Translations under genes and position numbers: made by a program
Shown here: positions 21,551-33,400 of the stretch, one piece after another
Layout of the letters: each line of letters begins with the position of its first letter
Position numbering within the stretch: the first letter of the stretch is position 1
Notes under the pieces: model-generated
Database searches by the model: none
What the model saw: only the letters and a program-made list of their open reading frames with translations
Told to the model about the DNA's origin: nothing
Source: Portulaca oleracea
Taxonomy: Eukaryota > Streptophyta > Magnoliopsida > Caryophyllales > Portulacaceae
Assembly (NCBI GenBank): GCA_029582165.1
Contig: CM055891.1
Coordinates: 29,800,832 to 29,864,831, forward strand
DNA length: 64,000 nucleotides
Direction: 5' to 3'

Positions 21551-24098
21551 TCGGTGACAGTGGCGAGATGGTGACGATTCGATTAAGGGAGGAAGTTGTA
21601 GGAGTAATTCTTCGAATTTTTTTTTTTCCTCTTCTGATTTTTAAGCAATCTTTGGTATAGTGTGAGATTTGTTGAGATTGATCGATCTGATTGTTTGGTT
21701 GAATAAATGTGTTTAGGTGTTGATGAATTGATTTGGATTATCTTTTTGGAGCTTCTTTTGATGCTAATTACTGACTTTTGGTTGCCTTGACAAATTTCAA
21801 TTTCTGATGCTTATTTGATGTGTTTTGCCCCTTTTTTTGGTGCCTAGCAAAGGATAGTTGCTGGGGGATTGGCTTGTCATCGGTTGCTGCCCCCACAGGC
21901 TGTACTGAGGTATTCTTTTGTTTTTTTTTTAACACTCACCTAAACCCATTTTTTTGTACTAACAGCGGGAAGAAAGGATTTTGTCTTGAGAATTTTAGTA
22001 AAGAAAAGTGAATTTTATTTCGTGTGAGGAATGTAGAAGTAAACTAATGAAGGAAGGGAATTAGCTATAGGAAGGTGCGAAAATGTGGTAAACCTATTCT
22101 AGCACTAACCAAGCCTGAATTCTCCCAATTTGGTTGGTTTTATTGATGCTTCGACCTTCGTAGGTAGAATTACAAAAGTCAGGCTTTCCAACAACTCCGG
22201 GCTATAGATTCTTAGTCTTGTTATGTTTTACTGTTCTGTTGATCAGCAATTTTTCTGTTGTAGTCTTTGTTTATGTGAGGCTTGACCTCTTATGAAGTAT
22301 GTTTTCCATTCCTTAAAATAGATTGTAGTCTGTCAGTTCACTATAGGTGTTTTGGTTGATCCATTCATCCTTCTAATGTAGCTTTTCTCCATCATCATCT
22401 AGCTTTCAACTTGTTTAGGGTTAGCTTCAGGTTTGAGTTTGTAGACTTCTTGTTAAGTTTTGATTAAAATGTTTCATGCTCAGTGGATAGGTAACTTTCC
22501 CTATCATTTTCTGTTCTTTGCTCATTAACTTGAAAGATGAGTATTGATAGTGAATTTAAGGCTGATTGCGTTGAGATTCATCTCTCCAATCCCACAGTCC
22601 TCTTCTGTTGTTTCCTTTGCACGTCTTGTTCGGGCCTTGAGTGTTATTTCCCAATTTATGTTGCATTTTGGCAGCTATGTGATGCTTTCCCTTCTATCAG
22701 TTTGCTATCAGTGTATCTCTGCGGCTGATATCTGATTTGGGTTGATTTCACTAGTAGTGTTGAATGTTGATGATGGCAATGGGAATGACGAAGATAATGA
22801 TGATTTCTTGACATACCTTGGAGTGCACAGACATGGGGTTTTATCACGAGTGGCTGTTGTGACTTGTGAGTATATTATAATCTGTCAGTGATACCATTTC
22901 AGCATTAGTAATATGTCTTCATTTTCTTTGTTGAAAAGCTCTTCAGAAACCAGATTCCTGGGTACAAGTTTCTTGACTGTTTGGAAGGCTCTTCAAGAAC
23001 CAGATTCCTAGGTGCATTATGTGTTTGTTCATTGTTTGGTAAATTTCTACTGTGTATTACTGCTGTTCATGGTCTGCTTCTCCCATACATGAGGATTCAT
23101 GTATTCTTCCACATGAGGCAACGTTTTTATCTTTACGAGGAATTTCTTATCTGCCTTAGGAATTAGGTGTCTGCTGTTATGCTTTGAGCCTTTGACTAAG
23201 CACTAAATTGAATGTGATGGCCATGCTATATCTCTCTGTTCTTGAACTACTCATCTCCCTTTAGAGAAACATTAAAGTTTATGCTCCCAGGAAATGCTTC
23301 AAAAGTTGTCAAAGAAACAACAGACTCGAAGAATGTTGATCTTATTGTGGCGTGTGAAGATGTTGGTGAGCGGAAAAGGGAAGTGACTGGTAGGAAGGGT
23401 CGGTCACTCTGAAAACCCCTCGCTTCCTAAATCCTAGAGATATTTGAGTCTAGGCATTTGTGAGGCTTCCATCTCCTTCGTCCTAGCCTAAACACATCGC
23501 CAGAATTAGGGGAACTGGAATCCTTTAGATGTCCTCCGTAAATTTCCATCCGAAATTCTGAATCAGGGTTTAGGTTATAATTGATGAGAACAAACTAGTA
23601 TAGTTATGGCTTATGAGTTGATTGTTGAGTGAGTGGTTTCTATAATTACTCTCCCAACTGATCTTAAGAAGCTCCACCTTCCAACGCAATATTGACAAGA
23701 GAGATCATTCGTTAGTTGAAGCAATGAAGCCTTGGTGGGAAAGAACTTTTGAGCCTCCTCCGATTCGTGTCAGTGTTACTCTCTTGAGATTTATGTTACT
23801 GTCTGACAATCTCCTCCTTTTCCAGATAGTTGTATTTATGCAGGTCTGGTAACTGTTGCAGCCTGGCTCCTAAAGATCCTAATAAGCAGTATTTGTAACT
23901 TGGGTTTTTCTTTTAATTGGTAATATCTGAATTGTGTACGTACCGTGTAACTAAACAATACTACATTGTTTTACTTAACGATGAAATTGTCTATATGAAT
24001 TCTGGTAGTATGTATCCCCCTCTTTGCTGGACATTAGGTTCATCATTACATGAATGGAATGGATTGGATGATAACTCTTGAGTTTTTCTAAACTCTAG

Positions 24099-24377
24099 TG
24101 GTGTTTGGCTACCCAGCTTTTTGGGTAGCTTTTAACTTTTTGGATAACTTTTAGCTTTTTGACCAAGGTTAAAAAGCTACTTGAGGTGGTTGGTAAGTAA
24201 TTTTTTGGACACAATAAGCTAGTTTCCAAAAAGCTACATTATGAAGTTTTTTGAGTTAGCTTTTCACAAAAAGCTACTTTATCAAACATTTTTCCTGCAA
24301 TCAGCTAACCCAAACAATTAAAGTCAAACAGCTAACAACTAACAGCTACCAACTAACAGCTGGTTGTCAAACACCTC
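24099..24377. repeat. MITE with GGTGTTTGGCTACCCAGCT ends
   Basis: GGTGTTTGGCTACCCAGCTT at the left is mirrored by AACAGCTGGTTGTCAAACACC-type sequence at the right (agctggttgtcaaacacc). The interior repeats 'aaaaagctac' in both orientations. This layout is typical of hAT-related MITEs. Confidence 0.75.
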
Positions 24378-24678
24378 CTATCAGAAATCCAAGACTTAGT
24401 CACTTTGTTTCTGTTTTTGTTTCATTCCCTGTGTAGTACCGTCTTTAGGAGTCTTGTAACTCATTTTATGATGTTTAGTAGTGTTCGGTGTTTCCGTAAA
24501 ATGTTATGATTAAGTTTTGGTTATAATTTTTCAGCCTTATTGGTATAGATGTGAATTACTTACTAGTCATTAGATAATATCTTTGTATTTTTCTCTTTGT
24601 TGGTTGCTGCCTCCATTGCCAACAAAAAAGATCTGAAATTTTATAACAAAGACAGGTAAATCAATTGAGATCTGGATC

Positions 24679-24918
24679 TTTTCTACAGTGGGTAAAGTGT
24701 AGTAATAATATGGTATAGTAAAAATGTGGATAGTGTGGTTGTAAACTTTATGGTAAAATAATTGGTGTGGTAGGTGAGGAGAGAGAAAAATAATGAGAAA
24801 AATAAGGAAAGAGTTATGAATGTTGTGATAAAATGCGGTATGATAATATGTGATGATTTATGATTAGTGTGGTAAATTGTGATAGATGCACCATGTACCA
24901 CACAAAAGAACACTGCCT
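24679..24918. repeat. GGCCCTGTTCTTTT-family MITE (reverse copy)
   Basis: The right end reads accacacaaaagaacactgcc and the left end cttttctacagtgggtaaa. The interior (ggtgtggtaggtgaggagag, gagaaaaataatgag) is the reverse complement of the 'ctctcctcacctaccacac' core of the family. Confidence 0.65.
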
Positions 24919-25320
24919 GAGCCTGATTGCCATAGTCAAAATTTTGTTCATCTTTAAGATGGGCGCAAACATAAGATATTTGGGCTCACCAAACTTTGAA
25001 CCATAAGTTTGGTAATGGTAAGTTGAAGTCATATGTGATCTATCAAATCTCTACTCTTTAATTTGTTACACAATTATAATCAATAAATATCATAGAAGTA
25101 ATCGCCAAATTAGCAACTATTCCTATTTTCTAAACTTTCCCTACCAATTCGCAGTGCAAGCAAAAAATTTCTCTTACATAGGAATTGGTACATTGATGAT
25201 GATGAGTCATATTTGTAATTGAAGTTTGATATTTGCCCCCGACTTGAAAAGTTCACTGGTAACTACCCGGAGCTACAACCCAACACGGCCGACTGGACCC
25301 AATTAGAAAATTCATTTTCT

Positions 25321-25544
25321 GGGGCGTTTGGATGAGAAACTTTTCTGGGAAAGTTGATCAACTTTTCCAAGTTGACAAACTTCCCCGTGTTTGATTTTTC
25401 ATAATATATAGGAAAGTTTTAATATGAGACCCATTATTTTCTTCACAACTGCAGGAAAAAGTTTCCCAAGAGTGTTTAGGGAAAATGTTTCCCGAAAAAG
25501 TTTTTCCTGGGAAAGTCTTTCCCGGAAAACCTCCAAACGCATCA
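25321..25544. repeat. GTGCGTTTGG-family MITE
   Basis: It begins GGGGCGTTTGGATGAG and ends GAAAACCTCCAAACGCATC. The interior has the characteristic gggaaagtt / aactttccc palindromes (cttttctgggaaagttg, tttttcctgggaaagtc). Confidence 0.75.
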
Positions 25545-25890
25545 TTCAGGAAATCTGATTTTTCTATGCCTACTTTATCTCACTCGGAGAGTAAACAAAT
25601 TCGTAAAGAAAGCCACACTACAGAGTCCTCGGAAATGTTTTGGCTCAGACAGCATCTCATTTAATTAAGGAAAGTTTAAAAGAAGGCATCATCAAGGTGT
25701 CAAACTGACTACAACTTGAAGTTGCACACAAGACATGCCCAGCAGTCCCTAAGATAAAAACCCGAAATCACAAAATCTAATGTGTCCTGATCTGCGACTG
25801 CGTTTTCTTCTCATTTCATCTCCCTTCACTACTAGAGGATGAGGAACCATGGGCGTCGTTGCAAACTCAGGAGGTTGAGTATCGCAAAAA

Positions 25891-28500
25891 TTACAGAGGA
25901 AGTTCACCACTGTCGGCTATGACGACCTTGCTCTTTGGTTGGCCACTCTGCCTTCCCTCCGCCTCAATCTTGTAAACCACATCCATCCCGGAAAGTACCT
26001 TTCCAAAGACGACGTGTCTGCCATCCAACCTGGACATTAACATCAAACTTAGTTCAGAGCATGTTCTGAAGCCCACATTGAACCAAAAGTAATCAATAGT
26101 TCAGTTTAATTTGAAATGGACTAAACTATGTACCAAGGACAATAAATCACAGTGTGTCTTCTTTGGTGACTCAAATATTGGTACGTAGAAGTTGGGTAAA
26201 GCAAGGTGTGGGTAGGTTCAAATAGGTTTGCATAGGTTCAGATAGAGGTAAAAGTACATAATGAATGTGCTTAGAAGTAGATAAGTTTAGATAGTAGGTA
26301 GAAACAAATAGAATTGGGCTCGAGTACCTAAAGTTAGGTAGTGGGTAGTTTACCCAGCGAAGGAACACTAACTTAACTGCCACCGCTACACTGCCTTAAA
26401 GTGGCACGAAACATGTTATCTATGCTGATTAGTCTCGTTAGAGAGAAACTGAGTCTATCTATACGGACATATCAATTAAAGGATCCTTGTGAGTTGTGAT
26501 GGACCATGAGGTGCACAAGTGAATTCATTTTCCAAATTATTTAGGAATCAATCAATGAGAACATCCATTCACAAGATCATATCTATGATATATCATCCAG
26601 TCAAAACTCGAAAGTAAACCTAAGCGCAGGAGGTATAAGAATCACTCAATCATCTCTCAATGATGAATGGGATTTACTCACCAGCTGGTTGTTACAGTTG
26701 TAATGAAGAACTGAGAACCATTGGTGTCTGGGCCAGCATTTGCCATAGACAGAAGCCCTGCAGACGGAGTATAAGAATCAATCAACAAAGCTCAAAAGAG
26801 TACATTACGTGGCCAACTCTGCCTCCTTTGGAAATATTCGTTTTCCACATGCAATGGGATCGAATTTAATAAATACAACCTCAATTTGTTCATCGATGAT
26901 TCCCCTGTTTCACGTCCAAGTAGAGCCAGCTAAAAGGAAATTTCACAATACCTGGTCCAGTGTGCTTCAACTTGAAGTTCTCATCAGCGAACTTTTCTCC
27001 GTAGATTGACTCGCCGCCCATGCCATTCCCGTGAGTGAAGTCACCTCCCTGGAGCATGAAGCTAGGAATAATTCTGTGGAATGTGCTTCCCTTGTAGTGG
27101 AGGGGTTTTCCTGATTTCCCAACTCCTTTCTCCCCTGCAAATATGGAACAAAACTGATTACAAATTCGCCTTTCTGCGAACAAAATGATGTTTATTAAAT
27201 CTATTGCTTATCCTACATGAGCTACCATTTAATAACATACTAGCATCACTGTAGCACTCCCATTACAGCCTATAGTTAACCTATATAGTCCTTAACTTAT
27301 GCAAGTTTTCATATGGTCAAGTAGTTGAATGTACTATTCTTGGTGTGACTACCATCTTGACAAATTACAAAGACAAACTTTGACAAATCCAGAGGAAGAT
27401 GCAAGCTTACCAGTGCAGAGTGCTCTGAAGTTTTCTGCAAGGCAGAAAAACAAAGAAAGCATTAGTTAACCCATATCATCTCAAAAACTTCACCTATACG
27501 AATTAACCAAATCTTGATTGGAGAGGAGTTCCACTTACCAACTGTCTTGGGTACAGTCTTGCCAAAGAGACCCATAACGATTCGACCTGAAAGTAACACC
27601 ATCAATAAGACATTATTCAAGTTCTTAAACAAAATGGCTGCATTTGCACTCAAAGATTTGCCAAAATGAAAGGTTTCCCCTCACCAGGGTTTGCAACAAC
27701 GAACTTAGAAGTCTACCATAAAAAAATTTCCCAAAATGACAGGTTTCCCCTCATCAAAGAGAGCTTTTAATCCATAGCACTCAAATATTCCTAATATGGA
27801 CTGGTTTCCCCTTCAACAGATTTGACATAGTTTAAGTGCATTACTAGGGCTTCAATCTACAACACAATAGCGCATATATTTTTAGCTTAAGCCACAAAAT
27901 CGTTGCTTCAAACTACTAAGATTATCGACATGATGCAACACATTGCAGAATTTGTAATGCTCAAGCTAACACATGTAATTGCATTTTCATCAAAGCTAAT
28001 TTCATCAATGAAAAAGAAGCAACATTAAACCATACAGAACAATTCACGAAATGATCAAACAGAGAAGACATAACAATACGAAGAAGGATTACCAGCTGGT
28101 TTTCCCTCAATCTCGACATCGAAATACACTTTGTGTGTCACTTCCTTCAGACTTTCATCCGATTTCTTCTTCTTAGCCTACAGATCAATCGCGATATAGC
28201 GTCATTTAAACCCTAACAAAACGCAATCAGATCTACTCAAACAGCTCGATCTCGAAACAGAATCGACGAATACAGCAATGTTCGCTCTACCTATCTCGGT
28301 TTAAATCATGATTCAGAAATGGATACAAACGCCTAAAACCCTAGAATCAGCTACATCGATCAAAACCGAACAACAATTACTGAATCAAAACTATTACGAA
28401 ATTGATCAAACAAACATGAACATACCTCAATCTGAGAAAGCGATGCAGAAACCACGAAAATGCATAGTAGCGCTACTGAGATTGACTTCACTCTCGCCAT
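25891..28500 (-). CDS. CYP20-1: Secretory-pathway cyclophilin (peptidyl-prolyl isomerase), CYP20-1/ROC7-like
   Basis: Seven exons (minus order): 28500-28426, 28177-28093, 27586-27539, 27434-27411, 27134-26952, 26757-26682, 26029-25891; 630 bp, 209 residues, all phases matching. Residues 1-26 ([20 protein letters not shown]) are a signal peptide, followed by a lysine-rich segment ([20 protein letters not shown]). The cyclophilin domain is complete: [20 protein letters not shown] with the catalytic arginine, [10 protein letters not shown], and [11 protein letters not shown] with the tryptophan that contacts cyclosporin. The plant-type insert (around KSGKPL) is present. The protein isomerises Xaa-Pro bonds of secretory proteins; Arabidopsis CYP20-1 (ROC7, At5g58710) is ER or vesicle-located. 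The C-terminus GELPL matches that clade and has no KDEL. Exon 4 is only 24 bases. Confidence 0.95.
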
Positions 28501-28550
28501 CTCTCTCTCTCTGTGTGATCGTCCGTGGGAATGGAGGTCACTGGTGAAGT

Positions 28551-28560
28551 GTATTTATAG
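28551..28560 (-). promoter_or_regulatory. TATA box of CYP20-1
   Basis: On the minus strand the sequence reads CTATAAATAC, 51-60 bases upstream of the ATG at 28500, with a CT-rich leader between. An inverted CCAAT (CCAATGG on the plus strand, 28573-28579) lies 15 bases further upstream. Confidence 0.55.
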
Positions 28561-28766
28561 ATAGTAATCCAGCCAATGGAAATACGACACGTAATCCAGT
28601 TTATGTGTTTGTGCGAATCCTATTGGCTGATCCTAATTGGGTTATTTGGTTCATAAATGGGCCGATTCCAGGCCTTTGTAAAGAGTGATAATGAATAGTG
28701 GCCCATTTGACGCAAAATGTATTTCTCGGGGGGAATTGATTTTTGTTTTTGTTGTCCTTACGAGTA

Positions 28767-29275
28767 GGGATCACAATGGGTCGGAGACGAATAAATTAAT
28801 AATCTGAGGTGGAGGTCCAACTCCAAATTCGATTAATCGGAGGTGGGAGGAACTCCAAATCCAAACTTAATCGGAGGTATCCAACTCCAACTCCGACTCC
28901 GATTACCTCTGATTATCTCCGACTCCGATTAGTTGTTATACGTTTCCATAAAATGATTTTCTCCAACTCCGATTACCTCTGATTATATACCATACTTGTT
29001 AAAATAAAACACCAACAATAATTCTTAATTTTTTAATTTTAATTTTCAGTTTTTTTATTTTTATATTAATTATTATAATCGGACTTAATTGGATCGACTA
29101 TAGTCGGACTTAATCGGATTGGAAGTGGTCACCTCCATGCCCGCCCCAATTATAATCGGAGTCGGATTTTTTTAATCGGATTCGAATTCGGAGTTTTTTT
29201 AGTCGAATTCGAATTCAGATTTTTTAGTCGGAACGAATCAGATTCACTTTTGATTCGGACTTTATTGTCATCCCT
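28767..29275. repeat. Simple-sequence-like MITE of CCAACTCCGATTA units
   Basis: It opens TAGGGATCACAATGGGTCGG and closes ATTGTCATCCCTA, an inverted pair at the tips. The inside is made of short diverged units 'ccaactccgatta', 'aatcggaggt' and 'gtcggacttaatcgga'. This unit style is common in hAT-related plant MITEs. Confidence 0.6.
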
Positions 29276-30459
29276 ATTTGCGAGTGTATACAGGAAATAT
29301 TAAGTAGGAAAATTAAGGAGAGGTAAATTAAAGTTCATTAATTTAAAACAAAATTTGGTGCCAGACATAGGAGAGCAATGTCAAATCATCTTTTTTGATG
29401 AGTGTACCTTTGAGCGATCATCAACCACCAACGCTCATTCCCTCTCGCCTCTTCTAGCACCGACGATGTCACACTCCGTCTCACCTCTTTCTCGGGGTGC
29501 TGAATCATGCTTTCTTAATTTTTGGAGAGTTGAATCATGTTGCCATGATTTCCCAACACACGCCACATTGTTTTCTTTCTTCTTTTTTTTTTTTCCAGTT
29601 CTGGGTCACGTGAGGCAAGGGAAAAGAAACTCTAAATTGATGAATAATTCTGGATCATTGATTTATGATCTAATGGTCAATCAATAATTACCCTGCTCAT
29701 TTGTTTATATTAACAACCTTCTTACCATATCTATTGTCATATTTAATACCTCATATATTTAATAAGTAACGTAACTGATATGATTTAATAATTCAAATAT
29801 TTAAAAGATGTGGCTGGTATCATAGTTATTAAAATTTCGATCTTGATCTACGATTTTACGATTTTATGATCCAAAATCCTTGATGTGATTCTACTATTTA
29901 CATTCCGATCCACGATCCTACGTGAGTTAATTCCGATTCTAACTACCCCATGGACCCGAGTTAGGATCCTGATTCTAACAACCTTGACCGGTATAACTCA
30001 CCTCCCCAAAGACTCCTCTATCCACCAACACCAAGACAACTTTTCTCACATTTTCCATCTCATCTACATTCCTACTATCCTACATTTCAAAAGAAAATCA
30101 GTTGAGTCAATGACAAGATACTTTTGTATAGACCTTAGGCATTAACAAGAAACTAAGATTCAATGACTGTACTACTGTGGTAGTGCATTGCACTATGAGA
30201 GATTCCAACTAACACTCAAACAACTACTAGTCCAACTCCCATGCATAGGAAAGGAAAGTAAGGCAAATACTTAACACAATCCTTCCTCCACCACTAACAC
30301 AGTAACACTCAATTCCATATCCATACTCTAAAACCCATACTAAATCCCCAACTACCCTTAAAACTCCATCCACTATTCCCTCTAAATCCCATCTGGGTAT
30401 GTTTAATTTCAGCTTTTTCACACAATAATCCCCCAAAACTCATCTGGGTATTCCTCAAA
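29276..30459. other. Upstream region between CYP20-1 and APD
   Basis: About 29830-29960 carries 'tttcgatcttgatctacgat' and 'attccgatccacgatcctac' repeats, another diverged dispersed element. The rest shows no gene. From about 30190 the sequence becomes C/A-rich (cacccaac-type) up to the APD start and is probably its promoter and 5' UTR. Confidence 0.45.
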
Positions 30460-33400
30460 ATGGAAGAAGAACTAGCCCTAAACAGAGTACCAGAAGTCCC
30501 AGCACCAGAAGTTCTAGAAGAAACAGAGGTGAATGTTCTAGAAGGTGAAGATGATGATCATGATGATGATCATGATCATCAACAGCAACAACAATCATCT
30601 GATGGAAACCAATCAACCCATAGAAACCCCAGAAGTTTTCCTCAGAGGATCAGAGAAACTCTCTCCTATTTTACATCAGATGATGAGTGGAATGATGCTT
30701 GGTCCTGCTTAGTTGTTCTTCTAACTTTCTGCTCATTTGGTTAGTTACTTGACCTTATTTTGTCAAAGTCTCGCCACTTTTGTTTTTTTCAACGAGTGTT
30801 ATATGATACCGTCTCATCATATATTTATCGTGATATTTATGATTTTTTGATGATCTTTTATGAATTTAAGGATGATTATTGTTCGGAAGTACCTCAATAT
30901 TTAGAGAAACTATTTTTTGGCTCTCCAACTTTTCAAAATTTATTTTCAGGTACCCTTAATTTTTTTGGTTAGTAATTATTAGGTGTTTCTCCGATAATCA
31001 ATTTGGTTAAATGACCGAAATACCTTTGAAGGAGAATAAGGGTATTTCAGTCACTTAAGAAAAATTGATGACCGAAAAAATACCAAATAATTAATTACTC
31101 AAAAATTAAAGGTACCTCAAATGAATTTTGAAAAGTTGGGGTACCGAAAAATAGTTTCTCAGGTAATCAATTTATATAAGGTGATTGACTCTAATTACAG
31201 TCATCCCTCGATAAATTGTAGTCATATTTATATTAAAAAGTCATCATATAAGCATCTATCTCACGGTAAGTCTACGTAAGATAGTATTATACTAGAATTT
31301 GCATTTTTTAATTTGGGTTAAGTTGGAAATTTCGTATTTGCAGCATGTATGACTATAATTCTCGGCTTCTACGGTTCGTTTAACCTGCAACTTGGGCCAA
31401 ATTCCTCGTACTTAATCGACGCAAGTTCCATTTTCGTGCGAAATGTCAAGGTAGATTTCATTAAAAATCATAAATTCTGAAGTTTTAGCTTCTTGTAGAG
31501 TGATAATCCTTAACAATAAGGATAATGATATACATTTTGACCTAAGATGGTTAATCTTGAATTGTTCATATTTCACATTTTTATAACTTTTAATGATATT
31601 TTTTCGAATGATTATGTATATGTATCAATTAAGAGAGTATAATATTTATTAGATAGGTCAAAAAATATAAATAATAGCCTAATTTCATTAATCGTAGTAG
31701 AAAATGCACATGTTATGCATAGTTTCATATTTATGAAAAAATATAAATAAATAATTATGTTCATATTGTTTACATGTTGTAATAATCCTCAAAATAATGA
31801 AACATATCTTTATAATGATTTAAATATACTTACGTTTAATTTTATAAGTAACTTAAATAAAATGCAAGATGATTATTGTGTCAAGATATTTATCATTTTG
31901 CTATACAGGCAGAAGAAACGGATGCTAAATTGCCAGGGCCAACACTTTATGGGTTTCATAGATCACCTTCACTTAATGTTAAAGTCACTTGGTCTAAAAA
32001 TCACAATGCTTCGGTAGAACCTTATTTATACAAGGTACGCTCTAATATGTCACATTCTAGTTTTGAATTTGACCTAAAATTGAACAAAAGTTTGAATGTT
32101 TCGTTAAATATTTTCTGCTTCTGTTTCAGAAAATAGTAATTAACGAAACGATTTTGAATTTTTCGCTCATTTGGAATCGATTTTTTTTTTCTGATTCTTA
32201 TAACGGGATTTTTTCTGAGTATGGAATTTGGATTTGACATTACACATCTATTTTTTTTATCTTCATGCAGGAATGGATTTATTATCTAAATGCTGGATCG
32301 CGAATAGAAATATCCTATGACGTAAAAGTCGCAAGCACAGGTCCATTGTTTCTCACAATAGCCCAAGGTATAAACATCACTATTATTTTTCTTTTTTTTT
32401 TTTGTCATACTCAGGTCATGTTCTTTTCTGCGGTTGGTAAATTGTGGTAACACAGCATACCACAGTTTGACACAACTCATCACATTTTACCGCAAATCAT
32501 TATTTTTCTCTATCCTCACTTTTCTCTCTCTTCACTTTTCTCCTCTACTTTTTACACTATCTCTCCTCACATATCCCACATACCAATAACCTACCACAAT
32601 TCCACCACACCATACCACAAAATACCGCAGAAAAGAACAGGGCCTAGCTTTCCTAAGTCACTAAAATCTATATATATCTATATGTATTAAGACCATGTTC
32701 TTTAGTTGTGATAAACCTAATTAACCTAACCTAACTTATCCTTACCTAATCCAACTCTCTAAAAAAATACAAAAATCAAAAACAATTTTTTAAATCAAAA
32801 AGAAATTCAAATAATATTATTCTAATTAGGCCTTGTTGACAAAGATACCATCTGGTTGCCACAACTCACCACACTTTAGCACAAATCATTACTTTTCTCT
32901 CTCCTCACTTTTCTCATCTACTCTTACATTATCTCTCCTCACCTAATTCACATACCAATAACCTACCACAATTCCACCACACCCACCACAATTCCAACAC
33001 ACCACACCATACCGCAAAATGCCGCAGAAAAGAACAGGGCCTTAATCTCAGATCAATCCAGTTTTTCCAAAACGTATAACTTTTTCATTTATTTTCTCCA
33101 AAATATTCAAATTTTATTCATAAAATACTTCCACCTAACAACTAACTTAACTCAAACATATCTTATCCTTTCATATCCTATATTATCCTAACTTATCATA
33201 ACTTGACATAGTTTTTAGAATGATAAGTTAGGTTTATCTTATACTTACCTTATTTTACCTTATCCGAGTATCTAAAAACACTCAAACCAATGTTTTTATT
33301 TTCCTTACCTCTTCTTTCCGTACCAACTTTACTTCACCTTACCACTCTAAAAAGAACAAGGCCTAAGTAGGATAAAAGGACAATGAATTACACATGGGAT

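Larger units (their letters stand above)
21551..25890. other. 4.3-kb intergenic region ELF4-like / CYP20-1
   Basis: The first 200-300 bases are probable 3' UTR of ELF4-like. Between 21800 and 24080 the sequence is mixed-composition and not obviously repetitive. It holds short ORFs, including acidic ones at 22757-22890 (DDGNGNDEDNDDF) and 23281-23412 (VKETTDSKNVDLIVACEDVG), for which I recognise no family. It could be a degraded gene or a non-coding transcript. From 24099 to 25544 three MITEs follow. 25560-25890 is probable CYP20-1 3' UTR. Confidence 0.5.

Noticed and set aside
22537..22735. Two overlapping 63-residue ORFs
   Set aside because: They are hydrophobic and of chance character, without homology or splice support.
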